Below, piece by piece: positions 1-9,168 of a DNA stretch of 64,000 bases. A model generated the notes under the pieces. That model did not search any database, was not told where the DNA came from, and saw only the letters and a list, made by a program, of their open reading frames with translations. Source of the DNA: Clostridiaceae bacterium (GTDB lineage: Bacteria > Bacillota > Clostridia > Oscillospirales > Butyricicoccaceae); contig JAEDEU010000001.1 of NCBI GenBank assembly GCA_016293155.1, forward strand, positions 11,628 to 75,627, given 5' to 3'. Position 1 is the stretch's first letter. Each line of letters starts with the position of its first letter. The translations under genes were made by a program, and so were the position numbers.

Positions 1-701
1 CGCTGGAGGCGTGCCAAAGGCTGGACATTCCGGCAAAAAACATGATTCTGATGCAGGGACCGTTTTCCGCCGAGCTGAATGCGGCGATGCTGCGGCAGAC
101 CGGCGCAAGGTGGCTTGTGACCAAGGACACCGGTGCGGCGGGCGGACTGCCGGAAAAGCTCGCGGCGGCGCGCGAGACGGGCGCGGGCGTGGTGATGATC
201 GACCGCCCGACCGAGGAGGACGGCCTCAGCTCCGCGCAGATTGAGGCGGAGCTGTTTGGAAGCACACCGCGGTTTCCGTTGTTTCTCGACCTGACCGGCG
301 CAAAATGCGTGATGGTCGGCGCGGGCAGCATTGCGCGGCGGCGCGTGGAGACATGGAAGCAGTACGGTGCGGAAATCGTTGTTATTGCGCCGGATGCGGA
401 CCGGATAGACGGCGTGCACGCGGTCTGCCGTCCGTATGAGTTCGGAGATTTGGAGGGAGCCGTGCTCGCAAGCGCAGCGACGAATGACCGTGCGGTCAAC
501 CGCGCCGTCGGACTGGAGGCGAAGGAAAGAGGCATTCCGGTCAGCGTGGCGGACTGCGCGGAGGAAAGCACGTTTTATTTCCCGGCGGTGTGCCGCAGCG
601 CGCACCTGAGCGCGGGCGTGGTGTCGGACGGCACAAGGCATACGCTGACTGCCGCCGCCGCAAAGCGCATCCGCGCCGTCATGGAGGAGATTGATTTATG
701 A
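1..701 (+). CDS. CbiJ (precorrin-6A reductase) C-terminus fused to precorrin-2 dehydrogenase (SirC-type); 5' partial
   Basis: The frame is open from the first base, so the gene starts before the window. The first part matches the end of precorrin-6A/cobalt-precorrin-6A reductase (MQGPFSAELNAAML, then LVTKDTG, then IDRP). From about 85 codons in, a second domain begins with a Rossmann motif (VMVGAGSIARRR) and continues with VADCAEESTFYFPAV, typical of the NAD-binding precorrin-2 dehydrogenase/sirohydrochlorin-forming domain of Met8/SirC/CysG. The internal ATG at 42 falls inside the CbiJ motif and is not a start. The stop overlaps hemC by 4 bp (ATGA). Two steps of the anaerobic B12 route thus seem joined on one chain. 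The ferrochelatase part of Met8/CysG is absent. The domain calls are firm; the fusion is read directly from the uninterrupted frame. Confidence 0.85.
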   Translation, partial: LEACQRLDIPAKNMILMQGPFSAELNAAMLRQTGARWLVTKDTGAAGGLPEKLAAARETGAGVVMIDRPTEEDGLSSAQIEAELFGSTPRFPLFLDLTGAKCVMVGAGSIARRRVETWKQYGAEIVVIAPDADRIDGVHAVCRPYEFGDLEGAVLASAATNDRAVNRAVGLEAKERGIPVSVADCAEESTFYFPAVCRSAHLSAGVVSDGTRHTLTAAAAKRIRAVMEEIDL

Positions 702-1582
702 AAACCATTCGAGTAGGCAGCCGTGCATCCAAGCTGGCTGTCATTCAGGCGGAGATGGTCATGGATGCAATCCGCGCCTCCCATCCGGAGGTGCACACCG
801 AGCTGGTCACGATGACCACGACAGGCGATCAAATCCTGGACCGCACGCTGGATAAAATCGGCGGCAAGGGGCTGTTCGTCAAGGAGCTGGACCGCGCGCT
901 GCTCGCGGGCGAGGTGGACATCACGGTGCATTCCATGAAGGATCTGCCGACCGAGCTCAATCCGGAGCTGCCTATCGTGGCGGTTTCCGAGCGCGCACAG
1001 CCGTATGACGCGCTGGTTCTGCCGCAGGGCGTGCGTGAGCGCGACCCGAAGCAGCCCATCGGCTGTGCCAGCGCGCGGCGGCGCATTCAATTGCAAAAAC
1101 TGTTTCCCGATGCGGAGATCCGCCCGATTCGCGGCAATCTCCAGACCCGTCTGGCAAAGCTGGACGCGGGCGAATACGGCGCACTGGTGCTCGCACAGGC
1201 AGGTCTTGCGCGTCTGGGATTGGAATACCGCATTCACCGGCTGTTCTCACCGGAGGAAATTCTGCCGTCCGCCTGTCAGGGCATTCTGGCGGTGCAGGCG
1301 CGCGCCGGAGAGGATGTTTCCTATCTGTCCGGCTTCCACAACGAAGCCGCAATGCTCTGTGCCAAGACGGAGCGCGCCTTTATCCGCACGCTGGACGGGG
1401 GCTGCTCCGCACCCGTGGCGGCGTTTGCGGAAAAACTGGAACATAACATCCGCCTGACCGGACTGTATGTTTCGGAGGACGAGACCGTCCGGCTGAGGGA
1501 GACGATAACCATCCCGGCAGAGGACGCACCGCGCGCCGCGGCGGAGCTGGCGCATAAGCTCAAACAGGAGGCAAACCGATGA
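698..1582 (+). CDS. hemC: Porphobilinogen deaminase (hydroxymethylbilane synthase)
   Basis: This enzyme joins four porphobilinogen units into hydroxymethylbilane in the cytoplasm. The 294 residues are near the usual 300-310. The N-terminus reads RVGSRASKLAVIQA, followed by GGKGLFVKELD and HSMKDLPTE, all hallmark motifs. Cys236 in LDGGCSAPVAA is the residue that carries the dipyrromethane cofactor. The start overlaps the upstream fusion gene by 4 bp, and the stop overlaps cobA-hemD the same way, so the three are translationally coupled. Its place in a B12 operon means tetrapyrrole precursor supply is encoded together with corrin synthesis. Confidence 0.96.
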   Translation: MKTIRVGSRASKLAVIQAEMVMDAIRASHPEVHTELVTMTTTGDQILDRTLDKIGGKGLFVKELDRALLAGEVDITVHSMKDLPTELNPELPIVAVSERAQPYDALVLPQGVRERDPKQPIGCASARRRIQLQKLFPDAEIRPIRGNLQTRLAKLDAGEYGALVLAQAGLARLGLEYRIHRLFSPEEILPSACQGILAVQARAGEDVSYLSGFHNEAAMLCAKTERAFIRTLDGGCSAPVAAFAEKLEHNIRLTGLYVSEDETVRLRETITIPAEDAPRAAAELAHKLKQEANR

Positions 1583-3081
1583 ACGGAAAAGTGATACTGG
1601 TCAGTGCAGGACCGGGCGATGGCGGTCTGCTCACCCTGCGCGGCAAACAGGCGCTGGAGCGCGCGGAGGTGGTCGTATATGACCGTCTGGTCGGCGCGGA
1701 GGTCATGGAAATGATTCCGGACAGCGCGGAGAAAATCAACGTCGGCAAGACGAGCGGACATCATCCGATTCCGCAGCACGAGATCAACCGCATTCTGTGC
1801 GAGCAGGCGCAGAAGGGCAAGTCGGTTGTGCGGCTCAAGGGCGGCGACAGCTATCTGTTCGGACGCGGCGGCGAGGAATGTGAGGAGCTGATTGCACACG
1901 GCATCGACTTTGAGGTCGTGCCCGGCGTGACCTCCGCCATCGCCGCGCCCGCCTATGCCGGCATTCCGGTGACGCACCGCGACTGCGCATCCTCGGTGCA
2001 CATCATCACCGGACACAAGAAAAAGGACGGCGTGCTGCATCTGGACTATGAGGCGCTCGTCCGCGTGGGCGGCACGCTCGTATTCCTGATGAGCGTGACC
2101 TCCGCGCCGGAGATTTTAAACGGTCTGATGGACGCCGGCATGAGCGGCGATATGCCCGCCGCGATGGTGGAAAACGGCACGCGCCCGCAGCAGAAAAAGC
2201 TGATTTCCACCGTGGCGCAGCTGGCAGAGGACCGTCAGGGCATCAAAAGCCCGGCGATTCTGATTGTCGGCAGGGTGTGCGCACTTCCGGAGCAGCTGGA
2301 CTGGTACAGCAGACGTCCGCTGCGCGGTGTGCGCATTGCCGTCACCCGTCCGAAGGAGCGCGCCGGTACGCTGACCGCGCGTCTGCGGGAGCTGGGCGCG
2401 GAGGTAATTTCCTATCCGTGCATCCGCACCGAGCGCATCGCGCCCAATCCGGAGCTGACCGCCGTGCTGTACGACCTCAGCGCGTACCAGTGGCTGGTGC
2501 TGACCAGTCCGGCGGGCGCGGACGCGCTGTTTGACGCGCTGTTCGAGTGCGGTCTGGATGCACGCGCACTGGCACAGCTCAAGATCGCCGTCATCGGAGC
2601 GGGCACGGCAAAGCAGCTGCGGAAATATGGAATCTGCGCGGATTTTATGCCGGAAACCTACGATTCCACCCATCTGGCAGCCGGTCTGTGCCTGCTCGCC
2701 AGAGAGGGCGAGCGGATGCTGCTGCTGCGCGCCGAGGAGGCGTCTATGGAGCTGACCGCCGCGCTGAATGCAGGCGGCATCGCCTATGACGACATTCCGC
2801 TGTACCGCACGATTTACCGGAGCGAGAACAGCGAGGAGCTGGAGGAGCGGCTGGAGGACGGCACGGTCGATTATGTTACCTTCACCAGTGCATCCACGGT
2901 AAAGGCATTTGCCGCATCCCTTCCGGGCACGGATTTTTCCAGTGTCACAGGCGTGTGCATCGGCAGACAGACCGAGGCAGAGGCAAAGCAATATGGCATT
3001 CATACAATTTTAGCAAAAAACGCCGACCTCACATCCATGATCGAGGCGATTCAGGAGGACAGAAAAAATGGAACTGCTTAA
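1579..3081 (+). CDS. cobA-hemD: Uroporphyrinogen-III C-methyltransferase / uroporphyrinogen-III synthase fusion
   Basis: This is a 500-residue two-domain protein. Residues 1 to about 245 form the SAM-dependent uroporphyrinogen-III methyltransferase that makes precorrin-2 (VSAGPGDGGLLTLRG, then VRLKGGDSYLFGRGGEE, then VVPGVTSAIAAPAYAGIPVTHR). Residues from about 250 to the end are uroporphyrinogen-III synthase (RGVRIAVTRPKERAGTL, then LVLTSPAGADALF, then VTFTSASTVKAF), which closes hydroxymethylbilane into the type III ring. The same fusion order is common in Clostridia. It overlaps hemC by 4 bp upstream and hemB by 14 bp downstream. Confidence 0.95.
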   Translation: MNGKVILVSAGPGDGGLLTLRGKQALERAEVVVYDRLVGAEVMEMIPDSAEKINVGKTSGHHPIPQHEINRILCEQAQKGKSVVRLKGGDSYLFGRGGEECEELIAHGIDFEVVPGVTSAIAAPAYAGIPVTHRDCASSVHIITGHKKKDGVLHLDYEALVRVGGTLVFLMSVTSAPEILNGLMDAGMSGDMPAAMVENGTRPQQKKLISTVAQLAEDRQGIKSPAILIVGRVCALPEQLDWYSRRPLRGVRIAVTRPKERAGTLTARLRELGAEVISYPCIRTERIAPNPELTAVLYDLSAYQWLVLTSPAGADALFDALFECGLDARALAQLKIAVIGAGTAKQLRKYGICADFMPETYDSTHLAAGLCLLAREGERMLLLRAEEASMELTAALNAGGIAYDDIPLYRTIYRSENSEELEERLEDGTVDYVTFTSASTVKAFAASLPGTDFSSVTGVCIGRQTEAEAKQYGIHTILAKNADLTSMIEAIQEDRKNGTA

Positions 3082-4051
3082 CAGACCGCGCAGACTGCGC
3101 ACCACACCGGAAATCCGCTCGATGGTTCGGGAGACCCGCATGTCCCCGTCCAGCCTGATTCAGCCGCTGTTTGCCATCGAGGGCGAAAATATCAAGCATG
3201 AAATCCCGTCCCTGCCGGGACAGTATCATTGGTCGCCTGACCGCATCTGCGAGGCAGTGCAGGAATGCGTGGACGCAGGCGTGGACAAGGTGATCCTGTT
3301 CGGACTGCCCGCAGAGAAGGACGAGGTCGGCTCGGGCGCATGGGCGGAAAACGGCATCGTCCAGCAGGCGGTGCGCGTGATTAAAAAGAATTTCCCGAAC
3401 GTCACCGTTATCACGGATGTGTGCATGTGCGAATACACCTCGCACGGTCACTGCGGCATCCTGTGCGACCACTATGTGGACAACGACAAGACGCTGGAGG
3501 TGCTGGCAAAGACCGCGCTTTCGCACGCGCAGGCGGGCGCGGACATGGTTGCCCCGTCCGATATGATGGACGGCAGAGTGGGCGCAATCCGCAAGATTCT
3601 GGACGACAACGGATACATTAACGTGCCGATCATGGCGTATTCCGCAAAGTATGCGTCCGCCTTTTACGGTCCGTTCCGCGATGCGGCAGGCTCTGCGCCG
3701 TCCTTCGGCGACCGCCGCTCGTACCAGATGGACCCGCATAACGTGCGCGAGGCGATCTATGAGTGCGAGCTGGATGTGCGCGAGGGCGCGGATCTGCTGA
3801 TGGTCAAGCCGGCGCTCAGCTATCTGGATGTCATCGTCAAGGCGCGCCAGCGCTTCGACCTGCCGATTGCCGCTTATTCGGTCAGCGGCGAGTACGCGAT
3901 GATTAAGGCGGCCGCAGCGGCGGGACTGATTGACGAGTACCGCATTATGTGCGAATCCGCGCTCAGCATTTACCGCGCGGGTGCGGATATCCTCATCACC
4001 TATTATGCCAAGGAGCTGGCGGAAGCCATGAGAAAGGGAGACATCGGATAA
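3068..4051 (+). CDS. hemB: Delta-aminolevulinic acid dehydratase (porphobilinogen synthase), zinc type
   Basis: It condenses two 5-aminolevulinates to porphobilinogen. The 327 residues match the family length. Cys119, Cys121 and Cys129 in DVCMCEYTSHGHCGI are the zinc ligands, so this is the zinc-dependent rather than the magnesium-dependent form. The Schiff-base lysines lie in MAYSAKYASAFYGPFRD and LLMVKPALSYLD. The ATG at 3068 has a GGAGG about 8 bases upstream, inside the end of cobA-hemD. The TAA stop shares its last base with the hemL ATG (TAATG). Confidence 0.96.
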   Translation: MELLNRPRRLRTTPEIRSMVRETRMSPSSLIQPLFAIEGENIKHEIPSLPGQYHWSPDRICEAVQECVDAGVDKVILFGLPAEKDEVGSGAWAENGIVQQAVRVIKKNFPNVTVITDVCMCEYTSHGHCGILCDHYVDNDKTLEVLAKTALSHAQAGADMVAPSDMMDGRVGAIRKILDDNGYINVPIMAYSAKYASAFYGPFRDAAGSAPSFGDRRSYQMDPHNVREAIYECELDVREGADLLMVKPALSYLDVIVKARQRFDLPIAAYSVSGEYAMIKAAAAAGLIDEYRIMCESALSIYRAGADILITYYAKELAEAMRKGDIG

Positions 4052-5334
4052 TGGACATTTCGGAAGCACTTTTTGCGCGCGCACAGCGCGTTCTGCCGGG
4101 CGGCGTGAACAGCCCGGTGCGGGCATACCGCTCGGTCGGCATTGCGCCGCGCTTTATTCACAGCGCACAGGGCAGTACGGTCACGGACGCGGACGGCGTG
4201 ACCTATATCGACTACGTCGGCTCGTGGGGTCCGATGATTCTGGGTCATAATCATCCGAATATTTTGCAGGCGGTCAAGGACGCGGCGGCGGACGGTCTGA
4301 GCTTCGGCGCGCCGACCGCGCGAGAGATCGACATCGCGGAGCTGATGATTTCCATGGTGCCGAACATCGAGATGGTGCGCATGGTCAATTCCGGCACCGA
4401 GGCGGTCATGAGTGCGGTTCGTCTGGCGCGCGGCGCGACGGGCAGAGATAAGATCATCAAGTTCGAGGGCTGCTATCACGGTCACTCCGACTGTATGCTG
4501 GTCAAGGCGGGCTCCGGTGCGCTGACCGGCGGACATCCGGACTCGGCAGGCGTGCCGGGCGGCATCGCGGAGTACACGCTGACCGCGCAGTACAACGATC
4601 TGGACAGCGTGCGCGCGCTGCTCGCGGCAAACAAGGACGAGGTTGCGGCGATTATCGTGGAGCCGGTTGCGGCAAACATGGGCGTGGTTGCGCCGCAGGA
4701 GGGATTTTTGTCCGGTCTGCGTGCGCTGTGTGACGAGGCGGGCGCACTGCTGATCTTTGATGAGGTCATCACGGGCTTCCGCCTTGCGCGCGGCGGCGCA
4801 CAGGAATATTTTGGCGTGAAGGCGGATCTGGTCACATTCGGCAAGATCATCGGCGGCGGTATGCCGGTCGGCGCATTCGCCGGTCCGAAGCATCTGATGG
4901 AGCAGGTCGCACCGACCGGCGCGGTCTATCAGGCAGGCACCCTCTCCGGCAATCCGGTCGCCATGGCGGCGGGTTTCTGTCAGCTTTCCATGCTGAACGA
5001 GCATCCGGAGTATTATGAACAGATCGAGAGAACCGCAAAGCTGGTCGCGGACGGTATGCGTCAGGCGGCGAAGGATGCGGGCGTTCCGATGGTGGTCAAT
5101 CAGATCGGCTCGCTGCTGTGCCCGTACTTTACGGATGCGCCGGTGGAAAACTTTGCGGCGGCAAAGAGCAGCGATCTGGACAAATTCGCGGCATATTTCC
5201 GCGCCATGCTCAAGCGCGGCGTGTATCTCGCGCCGTCGCAGTTTGAGGCGATGTTCGTCGGCACGGCGCATTCGGATGAGGACATCATGCGCACGCTGAC
5301 CGCCGCGCGTGAGGCACTGGCAGAGCTGGCATGA
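4051..5334 (+). CDS. hemL: Glutamate-1-semialdehyde 2,1-aminomutase
   Basis: This PLP enzyme converts glutamate-1-semialdehyde into 5-aminolevulinate, the C5-route entry to tetrapyrroles. The 427 residues begin MDISEALFARAQRVLPGGVN, which is where the family starts; an open frame reaching further upstream is hemB in another reading. Motifs seen are YVGSWGPMILGHNHP, EGCYHGHSD and the PLP lysine Lys265 in TFGKIIGGGMPVGAF. The start overlaps the hemB stop by one base. Glutamyl-tRNA reductase (hemA) is not in the window and may lie upstream. Confidence 0.95.
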   Translation: MDISEALFARAQRVLPGGVNSPVRAYRSVGIAPRFIHSAQGSTVTDADGVTYIDYVGSWGPMILGHNHPNILQAVKDAAADGLSFGAPTAREIDIAELMISMVPNIEMVRMVNSGTEAVMSAVRLARGATGRDKIIKFEGCYHGHSDCMLVKAGSGALTGGHPDSAGVPGGIAEYTLTAQYNDLDSVRALLAANKDEVAAIIVEPVAANMGVVAPQEGFLSGLRALCDEAGALLIFDEVITGFRLARGGAQEYFGVKADLVTFGKIIGGGMPVGAFAGPKHLMEQVAPTGAVYQAGTLSGNPVAMAAGFCQLSMLNEHPEYYEQIERTAKLVADGMRQAAKDAGVPMVVNQIGSLLCPYFTDAPVENFAAAKSSDLDKFAAYFRAMLKRGVYLAPSQFEAMFVGTAHSDEDIMRTLTAAREALAELA

Positions 5335-6518
5335 AGCACTATGTCATCCTCGGGGCGGGGCTGGGCTCGCCCGAATTTCTGACCGGACGCGCGGCGGAGA
5401 CCATCCGCCGCGCGGATCACGTGCTCACGACCGAACGCATTGCGCACGGTCTGTCCGGTCTGCGCGCGGACATCGAGGTGCTGCCGTTTTCGCAGCTCGG
5501 CGCACGGGCGGAGCAGTGTGAGGGCACCACCGCCGTGCTGGTCAGCGGCGATACCGGATTTTTCAGCGCCGCCTCCGCGCTGTACGAGCGGCTGAGCCAA
5601 ACCGCTCCGACCGAGCTGGTCTGCGGCATCGGCAGTATGCAGGCGTTCTGCGCGGCGATCGGCGAGCGGTATGACGATGTGTTCTGGCTGAGCGTGCACG
5701 GCAGAAGCGCGCACTCCCTGCTCGGCGCGGTGAGCTATCACAAAAAGGTGTTTGCGCTCACGGGCGGCACATTTTGTGCACAGGAGGTTTGCCGTCTGAT
5801 GTGCAAAAACGGCTTGGGACAGCTGCGCGTCGTGATCGGGGAGCAGCTGGGCGCGCAGGACGAACGCATCCTGCGCGGGACGGCGGCAGAGTTGGCGAAG
5901 ATGCCGACGGACTCGCTCGCGGTCATGATGATCTACAATGACAATCCGGCGGACGCATACCGTCCGCTGCGCGATGAGGATTTTGTGCGCGCCAAGGTGC
6001 CGATGACCAAGCAGGAGGTGCGCTGGCTGGTGCGCGATCTGCTCGCAGTGCGTCCGGAGGATGTGGTGTACGACATCGGCGCGGGCACCGGCTCGTGTAC
6101 GATGGAGCTGGCACGGTGCGCAAATCTCGGCGCGGTCTATGCGGTCGAGTGCAAGCCGGAGGCGGTGCAGCTGATCCGCGAAAACCGAGAAAAAACCAAA
6201 AATTTTCATGTTTCCGTGATCGAGGCGACCGCGCCGGACGGGCTGAACGAACTGCCCCCACCGGACTGCGTGTTCATCGGCGGCAGCCGCGGCAATCTCG
6301 CGGAGATCGTCGCCGCGTGCGTGCAGAAAAATCCAAAGGTGCGCATGGTCATCACGGCAATCGCACTGGAAACGCTGGCGCAGGCGCAGCAGGCGATGGC
6401 GGACTTTTGCGAGGTTTCCATCACCTGCGTGAACATTTCGCGCGCAAAAACCGTGGGGAATTACCATATGATGACCGCGAACAATCCGGTCTGGGTGATC
6501 GGAGGACGGCATGAATAA
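5331..6518 (+). CDS. cbiET: Cobalt-precorrin-7 methyltransferase CbiE / decarboxylase-methyltransferase CbiT fusion
   Basis: The protein has 395 residues. The N-terminal half (about 1-200) is a tetrapyrrole methylase (YVILGAGLGSPEFLTGRAAE, then LVSGDTGFFSAASAL) acting at C5. The C-terminal half (about 215-395) is a class I SAM methyltransferase (VVYDIGAGTGSCTMELAR, then CVFIGGSRGN) acting at C15 with decarboxylation of the C12 acetate. This fused order equals CobL of the aerobic pathway, but the neighbours indicate the anaerobic route. The start overlaps hemL by 4 bp and the end overlaps cbiA by 8 bp. Confidence 0.92.
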   Translation: MKHYVILGAGLGSPEFLTGRAAETIRRADHVLTTERIAHGLSGLRADIEVLPFSQLGARAEQCEGTTAVLVSGDTGFFSAASALYERLSQTAPTELVCGIGSMQAFCAAIGERYDDVFWLSVHGRSAHSLLGAVSYHKKVFALTGGTFCAQEVCRLMCKNGLGQLRVVIGEQLGAQDERILRGTAAELAKMPTDSLAVMMIYNDNPADAYRPLRDEDFVRAKVPMTKQEVRWLVRDLLAVRPEDVVYDIGAGTGSCTMELARCANLGAVYAVECKPEAVQLIRENREKTKNFHVSVIEATAPDGLNELPPPDCVFIGGSRGNLAEIVAACVQKNPKVRMVITAIALETLAQAQQAMADFCEVSITCVNISRAKTVGNYHMMTANNPVWVIGGRHE

Positions 6519-7851
6519 CGCGCCTCGCTTTGTCCTCGGCGGCACAAACAGCGGCTGTGGCAAGACAACCGTGTCCTGTGCGCTGATGCAGGCATATCAA
6601 AACCGCGGCGTGGAGGTCGCGGCGTTCAAGTGCGGACCGGATTACATCGACCCGATGTTTCACAGCCGCGTGATCGGCGCGCGCTCGCGCAATCTGGACG
6701 CATTTTTGTGCCGGAGAGAGCAAATCCCGCGTCTGCTGAGCAAAAACGCAGGCGCACTCTCGATCATCGAGGGCGTCATGGGATATTATGACGGCATGGG
6801 CGGCATCTCGGCGGAGAACTCGACCGCCGACCTCGCCGTGCTGACGGACAGCCCAACCGTGCTTGTGCTGAATGCACGGGGCATGTCGCTCTCCGCGGCG
6901 GCGCTGCTGCGCGGCTTTCTGGACTTTTCGCAAAACACCATCCGCGGCGTGATTCTGAACGGAATCCGCCCGATGATGACGGATTACTACGCAAGCATCA
7001 TCGAATCCAATACCGGACTGACGGTGTACGGCAGTTTGCCGGACGATCCGGACTGCGCGGTGGAAAGCCGCCATTTAGGACTGGTCACGGCGCAGGAGAT
7101 CGAGGATCTGCGTGAAAAATTGAACCGTCTGGCACAGCACGCGGAGCAGGGCATCGACCTCGACCGGCTGTTTGCGCTTGCACAGACCGCGCCGCCGCTG
7201 GCGGACTACGTGCCGCCGGAGCGGGAGTTTGACGGCGTGCGCATTGCGGCCGCGCAGGACGAGGCGTTCTGCTTTACCTATGCGGACGGACTGGATGTAT
7301 TTCGGGAGCTTGGAGCGGAGCTCGTACCGTTTTCTCCGCTTCATGATACGGAGCTGCCGAAAAACATCGCAGGACTGTACCTTTGCGGCGGCTATCCGGA
7401 GCTGTATGCGCACCAGCTGAGCGCAAACCGCACGATGCTGGAAAGCGTGCGCATGGCGGTGCGCGGCGGTCTGCCGACGGTTGCCGAGTGCGGCGGCTTT
7501 CTCTATCTGCACGATACGCTGGAGGGCGAGCCGATGGCGGGCATCTGCGGCGGCGCGGGACATCTGACCGACCGGCTGGGCAAATTCGGCTATGTCGAGC
7601 TGACCGCGCGGCGGGACAATCCGCTGTGCGCGGCGGGGGAAACGCTGCACGCGCATGAATTTCACTACTGCGCCAGCGCAGACGAGGGCGATGCCTTTTG
7701 CGCCCAAAAGCCCGGACGCAAGCGCAGCTGGAGCTGCGTGCACGCGGGTGAAACGCTGTATGCCGGCTATCCGCACATCCATTTTGCCGGACAGCCCGAG
7801 GCGGCACGGCGGTTTTTGCGGCTGTGCGAGCGGTATCAACAGGACATTTGA
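6511..7851 (+). CDS. cbiA: Cobyrinate a,c-diamide synthase
   Basis: This glutamine amidotransferase converts the a and c acetates of (cob)yrinate to amides using ATP and glutamine. The 446 residues have an N-terminal P-loop domain (LGGTNSGCGKTTVSCAL, then KCGPDYIDPMFH) and a C-terminal class I-like glutaminase domain with the nucleophile region TVAECGGFLYL and the signature LYLCGGYPELYA. It overlaps cbiET and is followed by a 19-base gap with a strong AGGAGG before cobU. Confidence 0.94.
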   Translation: MNNAPRFVLGGTNSGCGKTTVSCALMQAYQNRGVEVAAFKCGPDYIDPMFHSRVIGARSRNLDAFLCRREQIPRLLSKNAGALSIIEGVMGYYDGMGGISAENSTADLAVLTDSPTVLVLNARGMSLSAAALLRGFLDFSQNTIRGVILNGIRPMMTDYYASIIESNTGLTVYGSLPDDPDCAVESRHLGLVTAQEIEDLREKLNRLAQHAEQGIDLDRLFALAQTAPPLADYVPPEREFDGVRIAAAQDEAFCFTYADGLDVFRELGAELVPFSPLHDTELPKNIAGLYLCGGYPELYAHQLSANRTMLESVRMAVRGGLPTVAECGGFLYLHDTLEGEPMAGICGGAGHLTDRLGKFGYVELTARRDNPLCAAGETLHAHEFHYCASADEGDAFCAQKPGRKRSWSCVHAGETLYAGYPHIHFAGQPEAARRFLRLCERYQQDI

Positions 7852-7870
7852 CTGCAAAGGAGGACGCGTC

Positions 7871-8395
7871 ATGCGGATTCTCGTAACCGGCGGGAGCGCA
7901 AGCGGAAAATCCGCGCTCGCCGAACAATTTACCGTGCAGTGCTCCGCGGGCGCAAAACGGCTGTACCTCGCCGCGATGCAGCCCTTTGGAGAGGATGCAC
8001 AGTTCCGCATTGCGCGGCACAAAGCGCTGCGCGCCGGCAAGGGCTTTGATACCGTGGAGCGGTACACGGATTATGCGCACTTTGTCCCGCCGATGGGATA
8101 CGGCGCGGCGCTGTTTGAATGCGTGTCCAACGCGCTGGCGAATGAGCTGTTTTCGCCGGACGGCGCGGGGAATGCGTGCGGCATTGAGCAGTGCATGGAC
8201 GCGCTGGAGGACGCCTGCGGCAGTCTGGTCATCGTCACAAACGAGGTATTTTCGGATGGAATCAACTATGATCCGTCCACAATGGAGTATATCCGTCAGC
8301 TGGGCGCGCTCAACCAGCGCCTTGCCGCACGGGCGGATGTGGTGGTCGAGAGCGTCTGCGGCATTCCGGTATTCTGGAAGGGGGAGCTAGGATGA
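7871..8395 (+). CDS. cobU: Adenosylcobinamide kinase / adenosylcobinamide-phosphate guanylyltransferase
   Basis: CobU phosphorylates adenosylcobinamide and then transfers GMP to it, preparing the nucleotide loop. I place the start at ATG 7871, preceded by AAAGGAGG, not at the upstream open frame, because the P-loop (LVTGGSASGKSALAEQ) should sit at the N-terminus. The 174 residues include RIARHKALRAGKGF, where the His is the expected GMP-carrying residue, and IVTNEVFSDG. The end overlaps cobS by 4 bp. A second, shorter CobU-like gene lies after cobS. Confidence 0.9.
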   Translation: MRILVTGGSASGKSALAEQFTVQCSAGAKRLYLAAMQPFGEDAQFRIARHKALRAGKGFDTVERYTDYAHFVPPMGYGAALFECVSNALANELFSPDGAGNACGIEQCMDALEDACGSLVIVTNEVFSDGINYDPSTMEYIRQLGALNQRLAARADVVVESVCGIPVFWKGELG

Positions 8396-9168
8396 ATTCG
8401 ATTTTGAGCGGCTTACTGGTCGCACTTTCGCTGTATTCCGCGATCCCTGTGCCGCAGGTGGAGTGGAAGAAGAACACGATGAAATACGCCGTAGCATTTA
8501 TGCCGGTCGTCGGTCTGGTGATCGCGGGACTGGAGGCTCTGTGGCTGCTGCTCTGCGGGCGGCTGGGCGTGACGCAGCTGCTCTATGCCTGCGGCGCGGC
8601 GGCAATTCCGGTTTTTGTGACCGGAGGATTTCATCTGGACGGCTTTGTGGACACCTGTGACGCGCTGTGCTCCTACGGTGACCGGGAGAAGCGTCTGGAA
8701 ATTTTAAAGGATCCGCACATCGGCGCGTTCGGCGTGATCTGGCTGGTGGCGCTGAGCGTCCTGCGCGTCGGTCTGTATGCACAGGTCTGGGCGGCTCCGG
8801 CACGCATTTCGCTGGTGCTGTGTGGCTATCTGCTCGCGCGCGTGCTCGGCGGCAGCATGATCGTCATGGTGCGCCCTGCGAAGAATTCCGGACTGGCGCA
8901 TCTGTTTGCGGAGAACGCGGAGAAGCGCCCGGTGCGCATTGCTTTTTTGCTCTGGTTTGCCATTCTGGCTGTGCTGACGGTTTTCTTCGGCAGGATATCC
9001 GGACTGCTGATGCTGATCGCGCTGACTGCACTGCGCGTTTTGGTACAGCGGCAGTTTATGCGCATTTTCGGCGGCATGACCGGAGATTTGTGTGGATTTA
9101 CGATTACTTTGTGTGAGCTGACGGCGCTCGTGTTTGCGGCGTTCGGCGGACTGGCGGTGGGTGTATGA
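8392..9168 (+). CDS. cobS: Adenosylcobinamide-GDP ribazoletransferase (cobalamin synthase)
   Basis: This membrane enzyme joins adenosylcobinamide-GDP to alpha-ribazole to give adenosylcobalamin. The 258 residues contain the family signature TGGFHLDGFVDTCDALCSYG followed by LEILKDPHIGAFGVI, with acidic metal-binding residues, and several hydrophobic membrane segments (for example around residues 40-60, 75-95, 115-155 and 180-210). It overlaps cobU (4 bp) and the next gene (4 bp). Confidence 0.94.
   Translation: MNSILSGLLVALSLYSAIPVPQVEWKKNTMKYAVAFMPVVGLVIAGLEALWLLLCGRLGVTQLLYACGAAAIPVFVTGGFHLDGFVDTCDALCSYGDREKRLEILKDPHIGAFGVIWLVALSVLRVGLYAQVWAAPARISLVLCGYLLARVLGGSMIVMVRPAKNSGLAHLFAENAEKRPVRIAFLLWFAILAVLTVFFGRISGLLMLIALTALRVLVQRQFMRIFGGMTGDLCGFTITLCELTALVFAAFGGLAVGV

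Noticed and set aside
4003..5271. A 422-codon open frame on the minus strand
   Set aside because: It is antisense to hemL with Arg/His-rich composition and no start signal.
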